Source: Phocaeicola_A sp963643925
GTDB taxonomy: Bacteria > Bacteroidota > Bacteroidia > Bacteroidales > Bacteroidaceae
DNA: 45,697 nucleotides
Direction of reading: 5' to 3'
Assembly (NCBI GenBank): GCA_963643925.1
Contig: CAVINS010000022.1
Coordinates: 1-45,697 of the forward strand
In this document: positions 15,964-25,782 of the stretch, in pieces
Layout of the letters: each line of letters starts with the position of its first letter
Numbering within the stretch: the stretch's first letter is position 1
Translations under genes and position numbers: made by a program
The notes under the pieces: model-generated
What the model saw: the letters and a program-made list of their open reading frames with translations, nothing else
Database searches by the model: none
What the model was told of the DNA's origin: nothing

Positions 15964-18579
15964 ATGGCTAATGATGTGGTTTTGACTCCCATGATGAAGC
16001 AATATTTCGAGCTGAAGGCGAAACATCCCGACGCTGTGTTGTTGTTCCGTTGTGGAGACTTCTATGAAACCTATTCCGAAGATGCTGTGATAGCATCTGA
16101 TATTCTTGGTATTACGCTTACCAAAAGAGCAAACGGTCAGGCGAAGCACGTCGAGATGGCAGGCTTCCCGCATCATGCGCTCGATACCTACCTGCCCAAA
16201 CTGATAAGGGCGGGCAAGCGCGTGGCTATCTGCGACCAACTGGAAGATCCTAAGACCACGAAGAAGCTGGTGAAGAGAGGCATTACCGAGTTGGTGACAC
16301 CGGGTGTGTCCATCAACGATAATGTGCTCAACAACAAAGAGAACAATTTCGTGTCCGCTGTTCATTTCGACAAGAACATTTGCGGTATTGCCTTCCTCGA
16401 CATCTCCACCGGTGAGTTTCTCACCGCTGAAGGGACTGTGGATTACGTAGAGAAACTTCTCAACAGCTTCTCACCCAAAGAGGTGTTGGTAGAGCGTGGC
16501 AAGAAGTCCCTCTTCCAAAGTTTATTCACAGGCAAATTCTTTCTGTTTGAGCTAGATGACTGGGTATTCACCGAGAGTTCGTCGCGTGAGAGACTGCTGA
16601 AGCACTTCGAGACAAAAAACTTGAAAGGTTTCGGTGTGGAACACCTCAAGCGAGGCATTGTGGCGGCAGGTGCCATACTGCAGTATCTTGACATCACCCA
16701 ACACACACACATCAGCCACATCACCTCCCTCTCGCGCATCGAGGAAGATCGTTACGTGCGGCTCGACAAGTTTACCATACGCAATCTGGAGCTGTTGCAG
16801 AGCATGATGACCGAAGGAATCAGTCTGTTGGACGTCATCGACAAGACCATCAGTCCCATGGGAGCACGTCTGCTGAAGCGTTGGATAGTGTTCCCGCTGC
16901 GCAACTGCAACCAGATAGAGGAACGTCTCAATGTGGTGGAATATTTTTTCCGTGAGCCCGATTTCAAAGACGTCATAGAGGATCAGCTGCACATGATAGG
17001 TGATTTGGAGCGCATCGTCTCCAAAGCCGCTGTGGGACGTATAGCACCGCGTGAGGTAGTGCAGCTGAAGGTGGCCCTGCAAGCCATCGAACCCATCAAA
17101 GCGGCCTGTGAACAGACCGACAACACCAGCTTGAAGCATCTGGGCGAACGACTGGATGTCTGCAAGGAGGTGTGTGAGCGCATTGCCCGCGAGATAGTGG
17201 ACGATCCTCCTTTGCTGATAAACAAAGGTGGAGTCATCCGCAAAGGGGTAAATGCCGAGCTGGACGAATTGCGTGAGATAGCCTATTCGGGCAAGGACTA
17301 CCTGTTGCAGATACAGCAGCGGGAGAGCGAACTGACCGGTATTCCCAGCCTGAAGATAGGTTTCAATAACGTTTTCGGTTATTACATAGAGGTTCGCAAC
17401 ACCCACAAGGACAAGGTTCCGCCCGAATGGATTCGTAAGCAGACCTTGGCAAATGCCGAGCGTTACATCACGCAGGAACTAAAGGAGTATGAGGAGAAGA
17501 TACTCGGTGCCGAAGACCGCATCCTCATACTCGAGAACAAGATTTACACAGATTTGGTTAGCGACCTGAACGCTTACGTGAGCAACATACAGACGGATGC
17601 CGTACAGATAGCCAAACTGGACTGTCTGTTGGCTTTTGCCAACGTGGCCCGGGAGAACAACTACGTGCGTCCCGTGGTGGATGAGAGCGATGTGATAGAC
17701 ATCCGCCAGGGCCGACATCCGGTCATAGAAAAACAGTTGCCTCCCGGCGAGAAGTACATTGCCAACGACGTGATGCTCGATAGCCAGAAGCAGCAGATTA
17801 TCATCATCACGGGTCCGAATATGGCCGGTAAATCGGCTCTGCTGCGACAGACGGCTCTCATCACCCTGTTGGCGCAGATAGGCTGTTTTGTGCCCGCTGA
17901 GAGCGCCCGCATCGGACTTGTGGACAAGATATTCACCCGTGTGGGAGCCAGCGACAACATCTCGGTAGGCGAGTCCACCTTCATGGTAGAGATGAACGAG
18001 TCGGCATCCATCCTGAACAACATCTCCAACCGTAGTCTGGTGCTCTTCGATGAGCTGGGACGTGGAACGTCCACCTACGACGGCATCTCCATAGCCTGGG
18101 CCATAGTGGAGTATCTCCATGAACATCCGAAAGCCAAGGCACGCACGCTGTTCGCCACCCACTATCACGAGCTTAACGAGATGGAAAAGAACTTCCCCCG
18201 CATCAAGAACTACAACGTGTCGGTGAAGGAGATAGACAATAAAGTCATCTTCTTGCGCAAGTTGGAGCGTGGTGGCAGCGAACACTCCTTCGGTATTCAT
18301 GTGGCCAAGTTGGCAGGTATGCCCAAGAGCATCGTGAAGCGAGCCACCGAGATACTGAAGCAACTGGAGACCGAGAACCGTCAGCAAGGCATAGGCGGTA
18401 AAACGAAGGTGGAGAGTGCCGGCAGATGCGAAGGTGTGCAGCTGAGCTTCTTCCAGCTGGACGACCCTGTGCTGAGCCAGATACGCGACGAGATACTGCA
18501 TATCGACGTGAACAACCTTACCCCCATTGAGGCGTTGAACAAACTCAATGAGATAAAACGCATCGTTTTGGGCAAATAA
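15964..18579 (+). CDS. mutS: DNA mismatch repair protein MutS
   Basis: MutS recognises mispaired and looped bases and starts methyl-independent mismatch repair together with MutL. The 871-residue protein is full length. It has the N-terminal mismatch-binding domain with the Phe-X-Glu motif (FYETY, about residue 35), connector, core, clamp and the ABC-type ATPase domain. The P-loop GPNMAGKS is at 617-624, the Walker B segment LVLFDELGRGTS is near 693-704 and the HATHYHE-type H-loop is near 730. The DNA-binding Phe-x-Glu motif is intact, so this is MutS1 rather than MutS2. The SpoU methyltransferase starts 23 bp after the stop and may be cotranscribed. Confidence 0.97.
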   Translation: MANDVVLTPMMKQYFELKAKHPDAVLLFRCGDFYETYSEDAVIASDILGITLTKRANGQAKHVEMAGFPHHALDTYLPKLIRAGKRVAICDQLEDPKTTKKLVKRGITELVTPGVSINDNVLNNKENNFVSAVHFDKNICGIAFLDISTGEFLTAEGTVDYVEKLLNSFSPKEVLVERGKKSLFQSLFTGKFFLFELDDWVFTESSSRERLLKHFETKNLKGFGVEHLKRGIVAAGAILQYLDITQHTHISHITSLSRIEEDRYVRLDKFTIRNLELLQSMMTEGISLLDVIDKTISPMGARLLKRWIVFPLRNCNQIEERLNVVEYFFREPDFKDVIEDQLHMIGDLERIVSKAAVGRIAPREVVQLKVALQAIEPIKAACEQTDNTSLKHLGERLDVCKEVCERIAREIVDDPPLLINKGGVIRKGVNAELDELREIAYSGKDYLLQIQQRESELTGIPSLKIGFNNVFGYYIEVRNTHKDKVPPEWIRKQTLANAERYITQELKEYEEKILGAEDRILILENKIYTDLVSDLNAYVSNIQTDAVQIAKLDCLLAFANVARENNYVRPVVDESDVIDIRQGRHPVIEKQLPPGEKYIANDVMLDSQKQQIIIITGPNMAGKSALLRQTALITLLAQIGCFVPAESARIGLVDKIFTRVGASDNISVGESTFMVEMNESASILNNISNRSLVLFDELGRGTSTYDGISIAWAIVEYLHEHPKAKARTLFATHYHELNEMEKNFPRIKNYNVSVKEIDNKVIFLRKLERGGSEHSFGIHVAKLAGMPKSIVKRATEILKQLETENRQQGIGGKTKVESAGRCEGVQLSFFQLDDPVLSQIRDEILHIDVNNLTPIEALNKLNEIKRIVLGK

Positions 18580-18602
18580 CCTGTATCAGATAACAGAAAT
18601 AT

Positions 18603-19142
18603 ATGGAACAGAGAAAACTTAAGATAACAGAGTTGGGCCGCATGAGCGCGGCAGAGTTTAAGGAGGCGGAGAAACTGCCTCTGGTGGTGGTGCTCGACGA
18701 CGTCCGCAGTCTGCACAACGTGGGCTCGGTATTCCGCAGCTCAGACGCCTTCAGGGTGGAGGCCATCTACCTGTGCGGTATCACTGCCTGTCCGCCCCAA
18801 CCGGAGATACACAAGACTGCCCTGGGAGCCGAGGACACGGTTGCATGGAAGTATTTTAAGGATACGATGGACGCCGTCCGCAGCCTCCAGTCCGACGGAT
18901 ATTTCGTCTATTCGGTGGAACAGGTAGAGCGGAGCACTATGCTCAACAAACTGGAGTTGGAAGGCGACAAGAAATACGCTATCGTGATGGGAAACGAGGT
19001 GAAAGGGGTGAAGCAGGAGGTGGTAAACCTCTCCGACGGCTGCATTGAGATACCCCAGTTCGGCACCAAACATTCGCTGAACGTCTCTGTCACGGCAGGC
19101 ATCGTCATTTGGGAGTTTGCCCGTCTGCTGATGAAACTCTGA
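18603..19142 (+). CDS. SpoU/TrmH family RNA 2'-O-methyltransferase
   Basis: The 179-residue SPOUT-fold, SAM-dependent enzyme carries the three TrmH motifs. Motif 1 holds the N-x-G group in VRSLHNVGSVFRSSDA (34-49). Motif 2 is VMGNEVKGV (128-136). Motif 3 is IPQFGTKHSLNVSVTAG (150-166), the trefoil-knot SAM site. The lack of an N-terminal RNA-binding domain fits a compact tRNA-type TrmH/TrmL-like enzyme. The target nucleoside cannot be read from sequence. It follows mutS by 23 bp. Confidence 0.88.
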   Translation: MEQRKLKITELGRMSAAEFKEAEKLPLVVVLDDVRSLHNVGSVFRSSDAFRVEAIYLCGITACPPQPEIHKTALGAEDTVAWKYFKDTMDAVRSLQSDGYFVYSVEQVERSTMLNKLELEGDKKYAIVMGNEVKGVKQEVVNLSDGCIEIPQFGTKHSLNVSVTAGIVIWEFARLLMKL

Positions 19143-19228
19143 CAGGGGGGGCATAATTCTCCTCTCCGCACGGAACCCTCCATGTGGATTATAAGCAACC
19201 ACAAGTATCATATCAACCGTAGATTCGT

Positions 19229-21328
19229 ATGCATAAATCTTGTTTCAACAGTTTGTTGAAAACGTTGTTAATTATTTATATGACAGTTGCTTGTCCTGTG
19301 CATGGAGAAGGCGATAACACCCCCGATTGGGAGTCTCTATTGGAGCAGATTCTGTCTGATGAGGATGGTGAAGATGCCGGTTGGAGGAATCTGTACGAAG
19401 ACCTTTGTGAGATTTATGATAACCCTTTCAACATCAACACCATCACGAAAGATCAGTTGGAGCAGCTGCCCTTTCTCACTCCACAGCTGACAGAGAACAT
19501 TTTGGCCTATCTCTATTCTTATGGTCCTATGAAGAGCTTGGGTGAACTGCAGTTGGTGGAAGAGATGGACTACACCACCCGACAGCTACTCAGCCACTTT
19601 GTGTATGTGGGCGATGAAGAGGAGAAGAAGGGCGGTTCGCTCTGGAAAAACATGTGGCGCTATGGTAAGCACGAATTCATTACCCGCTTGGACATACCGC
19701 TCTATGAGCGCGACGGTTATAAGTCGTACAGTGACAGTATCCTCCAACGCTATCCGAACCGTAAATATGCCGGAGACCCTTACTATCATTCAGTGCGTTA
19801 CAAATATAGCTACAGCGACCACCTGGCCGTTGGGTTCGTGGCCGAGAAAGATCCTGGAGAGAGATTTTTTACATCCGACCACAAAGGGTACGACTTCTAC
19901 TCTTACTACCTGATGTTGCAGAACATCGGTTGTCTGAAGTCGTTGGTGGTGGGCAACTATCGGTTGAACTTCGGTCAAGGATTGGTTATGAACATGGACT
20001 TCCGCCTGGGAAAGAGTGCCGCACTGACCTCTATAGACCGACTCAACAAGGGCATACGCAAGCATTCGTCCACCAGCGAGGACAACTATCTGCAAGGTGT
20101 GGCTTCCGCTTTCCGCTTCGGGAAGTTCACTGTTACCGGGTTCTATTCACGCAGGAAGCAAGACGCTACCCTTAAGCAAGATTCCACAGTGTCCACAGAA
20201 CCGTTCATAACCTCGTTGAAAACCGATGGCTATCACCGTACACCTTTGGAGATATCCAAGAAGAATAATATCTGTAATACACTGTATGGTAGCAACATAA
20301 CTTTTATTCACAGGGGTGTTCGTATCGGGTTAACAGCAGTTCATAACCATTTCAACAAGCTGTTGAAACCTAGTAGCGAAGCCTATAAGAAATACTATCC
20401 ACAGGGTAGGGAATTTACATCAGGAAGTGTGGATTACAGCTACTTTCACCCTCGCTTCACCCTCGCTGGCGAGACAGCTCTGAGCAGGGGCGGTGGCTTT
20501 GCCACCTTGCAGGTGTTGCAGTGGAAGCCGACACGCGACTACAAGTTCACCTTCATTCAGCGATACTATTCCAAGGACTATCAGTCGCTCTATGCCAGTT
20601 CGTTCTCCGAGCAGAGCGATGTACGCAACGAGTGTGGATATTATATAGGTGTGGATGCTTCTCCGTTGGACCAGCTTCACATATCCGGGTATGTGGATTT
20701 TGTACGCTTTCCCTATCTTCGCTACCAGGTCTCCGTCCCCTCGTCGAGATGTTTCGATGCCATGTGTCAGACCGTATGGACGCTTAATGACCATCACACA
20801 CTGACGCTGAAGTATCGCTACAAGAGCAAGCCGAAGGACTTCACGCTGACCAATACCAAACAAAAGGGAGTGGATCCCGAGGTGCAGCACCGCCTAAGGC
20901 TTCAGTGGCAATACGCACCGCTGAAGTGGTTGTCGATGCGCACTTCTGCAGATTACACGCAGATAGACTTCGTCACTCAACAGACACCCGACCGAGGGTA
21001 TATGGTCTCCGAGGTGGTTTCCTTTCAGCCTGACAAATCATTCATACAGGGTAGCCTTTCCGCTTCGTTCTTCCATACGGACAGTTATGCCAGTCGTCTC
21101 TACCAATATGAGCGCGGATTGCTCTATGCCTTCTCTTTCCCTTCGTTCTACTACCACGGCATGCACTTCTCCACCTTGCTACGGTTCAACCTGGGCAAGC
21201 ACGTCACGCTGATGGCCAAGTACGGACTTACCTATTATACGAACAGGGAGTCCATAGGTACCTCTCAACAGAAGATTGACGGGAACTGCAAGCAGGACAT
21301 TCAGCTGCAGCTACGCGTGAAGATATAG
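19229..21328 (+). CDS. Exported helix-hairpin-helix protein with probable outer-membrane barrel
   Basis: The 699-residue protein starts with a signal-like sequence (about residues 1-27) and a helix-hairpin-helix module at about 66-125 resembling ComEA repeats (NPFNINTITKDQLEQLPFL). The remaining ~550 residues are rich in alternating aromatic/polar strands and end with QLQLRVKI, typical of an outer-membrane beta-barrel C-terminus. I infer a surface or periplasmic DNA- or peptide-interacting barrel. No function is established to my knowledge. The gene overlaps the convergent M16 peptidase by 18 bp. Its first 1.2 kb contains several DnaA-box-like words. Confidence 0.75.
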   Translation: MHKSCFNSLLKTLLIIYMTVACPVHGEGDNTPDWESLLEQILSDEDGEDAGWRNLYEDLCEIYDNPFNINTITKDQLEQLPFLTPQLTENILAYLYSYGPMKSLGELQLVEEMDYTTRQLLSHFVYVGDEEEKKGGSLWKNMWRYGKHEFITRLDIPLYERDGYKSYSDSILQRYPNRKYAGDPYYHSVRYKYSYSDHLAVGFVAEKDPGERFFTSDHKGYDFYSYYLMLQNIGCLKSLVVGNYRLNFGQGLVMNMDFRLGKSAALTSIDRLNKGIRKHSSTSEDNYLQGVASAFRFGKFTVTGFYSRRKQDATLKQDSTVSTEPFITSLKTDGYHRTPLEISKKNNICNTLYGSNITFIHRGVRIGLTAVHNHFNKLLKPSSEAYKKYYPQGREFTSGSVDYSYFHPRFTLAGETALSRGGGFATLQVLQWKPTRDYKFTFIQRYYSKDYQSLYASSFSEQSDVRNECGYYIGVDASPLDQLHISGYVDFVRFPYLRYQVSVPSSRCFDAMCQTVWTLNDHHTLTLKYRYKSKPKDFTLTNTKQKGVDPEVQHRLRLQWQYAPLKWLSMRTSADYTQIDFVTQQTPDRGYMVSEVVSFQPDKSFIQGSLSASFFHTDSYASRLYQYERGLLYAFSFPSFYYHGMHFSTLLRFNLGKHVTLMAKYGLTYYTNRESIGTSQQKIDGNCKQDIQLQLRVKI

Positions 21329-22537
21329 GAGGGTGGTCATCTGCTCGTCGGTAAACAGTTCGTTGGCAATCTGCAACAGTAGTTCGGGTCGCAGGGCTTC
21401 TATGCGCTGGAACACGGCTTCTTGGCTCTCATATTTATCGTAGTGGAGATAGGTTTTCCCCATCTCCAGGGCAATGTTCTCGAAGTTGTCCGATGCCACG
21501 GCTATCTGTCCGATAAGCTGTTTCTGTGCAGCCTTCAGCTGAGAGGGTGTCAGCGGTTTTTCACGCAACAGGTCGAGCTCCTTCCTTACCAAGTGGAGAC
21601 ACTTGTCCACGTCCGTAGGGTCGCAACCGAAATAGATGCTGAAGGTTCCCGTATCGGTATAGGAGATGAGGTTGCTCTCCACGGTGTATACTAGGCCTTT
21701 CCGTTCACGAAGCGACACATTGAGGCGGCTGTTCATTCCCGGGCCGCCCAGCAGGTTGTTGAGCAGATAGAGCCCTGTACGTCGTTCGTCGTTTGCCGGA
21801 TAGCTGCGTGTGCCTATCATCACGTGCGCCTGATGTGTGTCCTTGTCGTACTGTTTGCGCGTAGGTTCATAGTCGGGTAGGGTGGATTGCGGCTTCAGGG
21901 TGGTGACGGCGGGCAAGTCTTCCGTAGCCTCTCTCACCTTACGCACGATGGTGTTGAAGGGTATGTTGCCGAATACGAAGAACACCATATTGTCTGGATG
22001 ATAATACTTTCCTACCCATCGCAACGCGTCTTCTGTGCCGAAGGTGCGCAGAGTCTCGGGGTTACCAAGTATGTTGCGTCCCAGCGGGTGACCTTTGAAG
22101 GCCAACTCCTCAAAATCGTCGAAGATGAGTTCCGAGGGTGTATCCTCGTAGCTTTGTATCTCGTCGAGAATCACCTCCACCTCCTTCTCTATCTCGTGAG
22201 GTGGGAAGACGCTGTGGAACACAATGTCCGTCATCAGCTCCAGTGCCCTACCGAAGTGGTCCGCCAGCGAGGTGGCGTAGATGACCGTCTCTTCCTTGTT
22301 GGTGTAGGCGTTCAGGTCTCCGCCCACATGCTCCATCCGGTTCAGAATGTGCCAGGCGCGGCGTTTCGTGGTACCCTTGAAGATGAGATGTTCCACAAAA
22401 TGTGCAAGTCCCTGTTCGTTGTCGGCCTCGTCGCGTGTGCCCGCATTGATGGCATAACCACAGTAAACCACTTGTGTAGGTGAGGAAGCGTGTATGATAC
22501 GAAGTCCGTTTTGCAGCGTGAAAGTATTGTATAACAT
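21311..22537 (-). CDS. M16 family zinc metallopeptidase
   Basis: The 408-residue pitrilysin-like peptidase has the inverted zinc motif HxxEH at H46-F-V-E49-H50 and the downstream glutamate segment EKEVEVILDEI (about 117-127) that provides the third ligand. Both halves of the M16B fold are present in one short chain, as in processing-peptidase-like bacterial members (PqqL/YmxG type). I moved the start to the ATG at 22537, because family homology begins with NTFTLQNGLRI right after it and the 25 residues upstream look like an artefact. There is no signal peptide from this start, so it may be cytoplasmic. It is convergent with and overlaps the helix-hairpin-helix gene. Confidence 0.88.
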   Translation of the reverse strand: MLYNTFTLQNGLRIIHASSPTQVVYCGYAINAGTRDEADNEQGLAHFVEHLIFKGTTKRRAWHILNRMEHVGGDLNAYTNKEETVIYATSLADHFGRALELMTDIVFHSVFPPHEIEKEVEVILDEIQSYEDTPSELIFDDFEELAFKGHPLGRNILGNPETLRTFGTEDALRWVGKYYHPDNMVFFVFGNIPFNTIVRKVREATEDLPAVTTLKPQSTLPDYEPTRKQYDKDTHQAHVMIGTRSYPANDERRTGLYLLNNLLGGPGMNSRLNVSLRERKGLVYTVESNLISYTDTGTFSIYFGCDPTDVDKCLHLVRKELDLLREKPLTPSQLKAAQKQLIGQIAVASDNFENIALEMGKTYLHYDKYESQEAVFQRIEALRPELLLQIANELFTDEQMTTLLYLHA

Positions 22538-22657
22538 CTCTTGTTTCAGTTTTGCAGCTGCAAAGATAGTGGTTGCTATGGATAGAACCAAAAGGCGATG
22601 CCATAATATCAATTTTCAGTGTTGGTGGAAGCTTCCGCTTAATTGCCCGATGAATGG

Positions 22658-22687
22658 TTTCATAAATCAATTATTTCTGTATTTTTG
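22658..22687 (+). promoter_or_regulatory. Promoter of the LOG-family gene
   Basis: TATTTTTG (22680-22687) is an exact -7 match. TTTC at 22658-22661, 18 bp upstream, is a near -33 box. The leader would be about 20 nt. Confidence 0.55.
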
Positions 22688-22713
22688 CATCATCTATTAT
22701 ATAAACAGTAACT

Positions 22714-23247
22714 ATGGATAAGATAGGAGTTTTTTGTTCAGCTTCAAATAGTATAGACCACGTATACGTGGAACGTACGCGCGAGTTTGGCCGCTGGCTA
22801 GGACAGAACGGCAAGACGCTGGTGTACGGCGGCAGCAACCAGGGTCTTATGGAGTGTTTGGCTAAAGAGGTGAAACAGAATGGTGGTCGACTGTATGGTG
22901 TCGTTCCTATTATATTGGAAGAGAACGGCAGGATGAGTGAACTGCTGGATGTGACGTTCCGTGCCTGTAACTTGAGCGACCGCAAGGACATGATGGTGGC
23001 CGAATCAGATATCTTTGTAGCCCTGCCTGGTGGAGTAGGTACCTTGGACGAAATATTCCATGTGGTGGCTGCCAACTCCATTGGATACCATTCTAAGCGG
23101 GTGATACTCTATAACATCAATGGGTTCTACGATGGACTGATAGAGGTGTTGAACCAGCTGGAAGCTTTGCATTTTACCCACAAGCCTTTTGAGCGCTTAA
23201 TCAACGTGGCCAATACACTGGATGAGCTGAAGGAGTTGCTCTCTTGA
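22714..23247 (+). CDS. LOG family protein (TIGR00730)
   Basis: The 177-residue Rossmann-like protein of the LOG family (lysine decarboxylase-like, DprA/Smf superfamily) carries the signature PGGVGTLDE at residues 105-113 and YGGSNQGLM near 38-46. Characterised members are nucleoside 5'-monophosphate phosphoribohydrolases that free a base from AMP-type or cytokinin nucleotides. In gut bacteria the physiological substrate is not established. The PfkB kinase follows 67 bp later, so the two may share a transcript. Confidence 0.85.
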   Translation: MDKIGVFCSASNSIDHVYVERTREFGRWLGQNGKTLVYGGSNQGLMECLAKEVKQNGGRLYGVVPIILEENGRMSELLDVTFRACNLSDRKDMMVAESDIFVALPGGVGTLDEIFHVVAANSIGYHSKRVILYNINGFYDGLIEVLNQLEALHFTHKPFERLINVANTLDELKELLS

Positions 23248-23314
23248 GCATTGTCCCCGTTTGTGATTGATAATAAGTGGAACACTAACAAGATACATAA
23301 AAACGAACGACTAT

Positions 23315-24241
23315 ATGGCACGAAAAGTTATTGGTATCGGTGAGACGATACTCGACATCATATTCAAAAACGAACAGCCTACGGCGGCCGTACCCGGTGG
23401 GTCTGTCTTCAACGGCATTGTCTCTCTGGGTCGCATGGGGATGAATGTGGATTTCATCAGTGAGGTGGGCAACGACCGTGTGGGGCATCGTATCCTCGAC
23501 TTTATGCGCAAAAACGGGGTGAACACCGAGCATGTGTGTGTATTCCCCGAAGGTAAATCGCCCCTGTCGTTGGCTTTCCTCGACGAGCACAACGATGCGG
23601 ATTATGTCTTCTACAAGGACTATCCCAGCCAACGGCTCGATGTGGAGTTTCCCGAGATATCTGCCAATGACATCGTGATGTATGGCTCCTATTTTGTGCT
23701 CAACCCTGTGTTGCGTCCCCGGGTGTCAGATTTTCTGGAGTATGCGCGCGACAATGGTGCCTTGCTCTACTACGACATCAACTTCCGCGCAACACACCGC
23801 ATCGATGCCATCAAGCTGTCGCCTGTCATCATCGAGAATCTGGAGTATGCCGACATTGTTCGAGGCTCCGTCGACGACTTCAGCAACCTCTATAACTGCG
23901 AGAACGCTACGAAAATCTATAAGGAGAAGATATCCTTCTATTGTCCACAGTTCATCTGTACCAATGGAGCCAAGGAGGTGTCGCTGTTTGCCAAGGACCT
24001 CTCCAAGACGTACGATGTGCCTGCTATCGAGGCCGTCAGCACCGTGGGAGCTGGCGACAACTTCAATGCCGGTGTGATATACGGACTGCTGAAGAACCGC
24101 ATCCGTCGGGACGACTTGGCGGAACTGACCGAGAGGGATTGGGACAACATCATCCGCTGTGGCATCGACTTCTCGTCGGACGCTTGCCAGCATATCGGCA
24201 ACTCCGTGTCCGATGATTTTGTGGCCCGCTACGAAAAATAA
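23315..24241 (+). CDS. PfkB family carbohydrate kinase (fructokinase-like)
   Basis: The 308-residue ribokinase-fold kinase has the N-terminal sugar-binding GG motif (VPGGSVFNGIVSLGRMG, about 27-42) and the C-terminal ATP/catalytic signature STVGAGDNF (242-250), with D248 as the likely base. Length and motifs fit a fructokinase or related sugar kinase. The exact sugar cannot be predicted, and no sugar transporter is adjacent. The ATG at 23315 is used because the 16 upstream residues of the open frame are outside the fold. The AraC-type regulator starts 20 bp after its stop. Confidence 0.85.
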   Translation: MARKVIGIGETILDIIFKNEQPTAAVPGGSVFNGIVSLGRMGMNVDFISEVGNDRVGHRILDFMRKNGVNTEHVCVFPEGKSPLSLAFLDEHNDADYVFYKDYPSQRLDVEFPEISANDIVMYGSYFVLNPVLRPRVSDFLEYARDNGALLYYDINFRATHRIDAIKLSPVIIENLEYADIVRGSVDDFSNLYNCENATKIYKEKISFYCPQFICTNGAKEVSLFAKDLSKTYDVPAIEAVSTVGAGDNFNAGVIYGLLKNRIRRDDLAELTERDWDNIIRCGIDFSSDACQHIGNSVSDDFVARYEK

Positions 24242-24261
24242 CACTCTTAAATCACTTGTTT

Positions 24262-25140
24262 ATGGCAGACAACAGCTTTCCTTTCAAGATACTCGAAGTA
24301 CCTCGTCACGTGCCTCTGCATAACGAAGGAAGACGCCTTATCTCCACGATGGACAAGTGTGGGGTGTTCCTCTGCACGGGAGGCAAGCTGACGGTCTCCA
24401 TCGAGAAAGGTATGTTCGACATACAGCCTGGCGACATGTTCATCTACATCCCGTCCATGCTGCTACATGTAGAATATACCAGTCCCGATGCTTCGGGGTT
24501 GATGGTGGAGGCGGACACGGACTATGCGCTCCTCTCGAGCAACAGGGTGTTGAGCATAGAGAACCTTCTGTTCATGCGCGAGCATCCCTATCTGTCGCTC
24601 CCTGCCGAGCAGACCGACCTGCTCAAGCGTCTGGTGGCAGAGGTAGGTCATCGCATGAAGGCGGAAGCCTCAGAGAACTTGAATCCCACTTGTCGGCAAC
24701 TGGAGGCTGAGGTGGTGAAAAGCATGGGACAGATGCTCTTCTACGAGGTGCTGAACATCTATTTCCGCAACTGCCCCGTGGTGCCTGTGTCGCAGACCAA
24801 GCCCGACATGGTGCTGCAGAACTTCATGATAGCTCTATTTCAGAATTTCAGGAAAGAGCGCGAAGTCACGTTCTACGCCAACCTACAGCACATCACGCCA
24901 CGCTACTTCTCCAACATCATCAAGGAGAAGTCGGGCATCAAACCTTCCAACTGGATTGTGCAGATGGTCATCACCGAGGCAAAACAGTTGCTCGAAGCCT
25001 CCAACCTCAGTATAAAGGAAATTTCCGTGCAACTGAATTTCCCTTGTCAGACCTTCTTTGGCAAGTATTTCAAGCATTATGTGGGCGTGTCGCCCAAGGA
25101 ATACCGCAAGCGTTTCTTCCATATGGAAGAAGCAGATTAA
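24262..25140 (+). CDS. AraC family transcriptional regulator
   Basis: The 292-residue regulator has a cupin-like N-terminal sensing region (about 10-100, with PGDMFIYIPSMLLH) and a C-terminal AraC/XylS DNA-binding domain with two helix-turn-helix units (about 190-290). The second carries the family-typical KEISVQLNFPCQTFFGKYFKHYVGVSPKEYR. The ATG at 24262 follows a non-ATG extension of two codons in the open frame. It lies 20 bp after the PfkB kinase and may regulate it. The stop overlaps the convergent GNAT gene by 4 bp. Confidence 0.88.
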   Translation: MADNSFPFKILEVPRHVPLHNEGRRLISTMDKCGVFLCTGGKLTVSIEKGMFDIQPGDMFIYIPSMLLHVEYTSPDASGLMVEADTDYALLSSNRVLSIENLLFMREHPYLSLPAEQTDLLKRLVAEVGHRMKAEASENLNPTCRQLEAEVVKSMGQMLFYEVLNIYFRNCPVVPVSQTKPDMVLQNFMIALFQNFRKEREVTFYANLQHITPRYFSNIIKEKSGIKPSNWIVQMVITEAKQLLEASNLSIKEISVQLNFPCQTFFGKYFKHYVGVSPKEYRKRFFHMEEAD

Positions 25141-25688
25141 CTGAACGTCGCGAACTCATCGGTCAGGTACACCTCTTTATATAGTCGGCGTTTGATGATG
25201 TCGAAGTGCATCTCGGGATCCAGTGTCTCGGTAGCCATCAGCTGCATAGGCAACGTCTCGCCTCCTTGGCGGTAGGGAGGTTGTATGTAGTCGCAAGTCT
25301 CCCACAAATTGAATCCTTGGCGCTGGTAGAAGCTGATGCGATGGCGGCTTATCTCGTTCTCTGGCAGTTCCACCTCGAGCACGAACGGACGTCCCACGAT
25401 GTTTATCAGTGTGCGGATAGCGTCTCTGCCATATCCTAAGTTGCGGAACCGTTCGTCGATGGCAAAGTGCTCTATGTAGCAGAAGCGGTCGAAATCCCAT
25501 GCGGTAATGAATCCCACACATTCCGTCTCTGTCTTCACCAGAAAACAATAAAATGCTGGATTGTTGTCGGTCAAATAACGTTGTGCACTGGTGTCACGGC
25601 GCTCTGCCTCGGGAAAGGCAGATGTAAGCAACGATTCCACAAATGTGTATCGTTCATCATCGGTGTGTATCTTCTCTAGAAAGATCAT
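25137..25688 (-). CDS. GNAT family N-acetyltransferase
   Basis: The 183-residue acetyl-CoA-dependent acetyltransferase fold shows motif A (RFRNLGYGRDA, residues 80-90) for acyl-CoA pyrophosphate binding, preceded by the strand FCYIEHFAID. Motif B lies near 110-130 (SFYQRQGF). Residues 1-60 form the usual variable acceptor region. The substrate is unknown. The gene is transcribed toward AraC, overlapping it by 4 bp. Confidence 0.82.
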   Translation of the reverse strand: MIFLEKIHTDDERYTFVESLLTSAFPEAERRDTSAQRYLTDNNPAFYCFLVKTETECVGFITAWDFDRFCYIEHFAIDERFRNLGYGRDAIRTLINIVGRPFVLEVELPENEISRHRISFYQRQGFNLWETCDYIQPPYRQGGETLPMQLMATETLDPEMHFDIIKRRLYKEVYLTDEFATFS

Positions 25689-25782
25689 TATATAGTAATT
25701 TTGTAAAGTTTTTTATACTCATTCCTACGGCTTCATGAGTTTATCTAAATGTACTTATGCGCGCTCGGAAATTATTAGGCCA

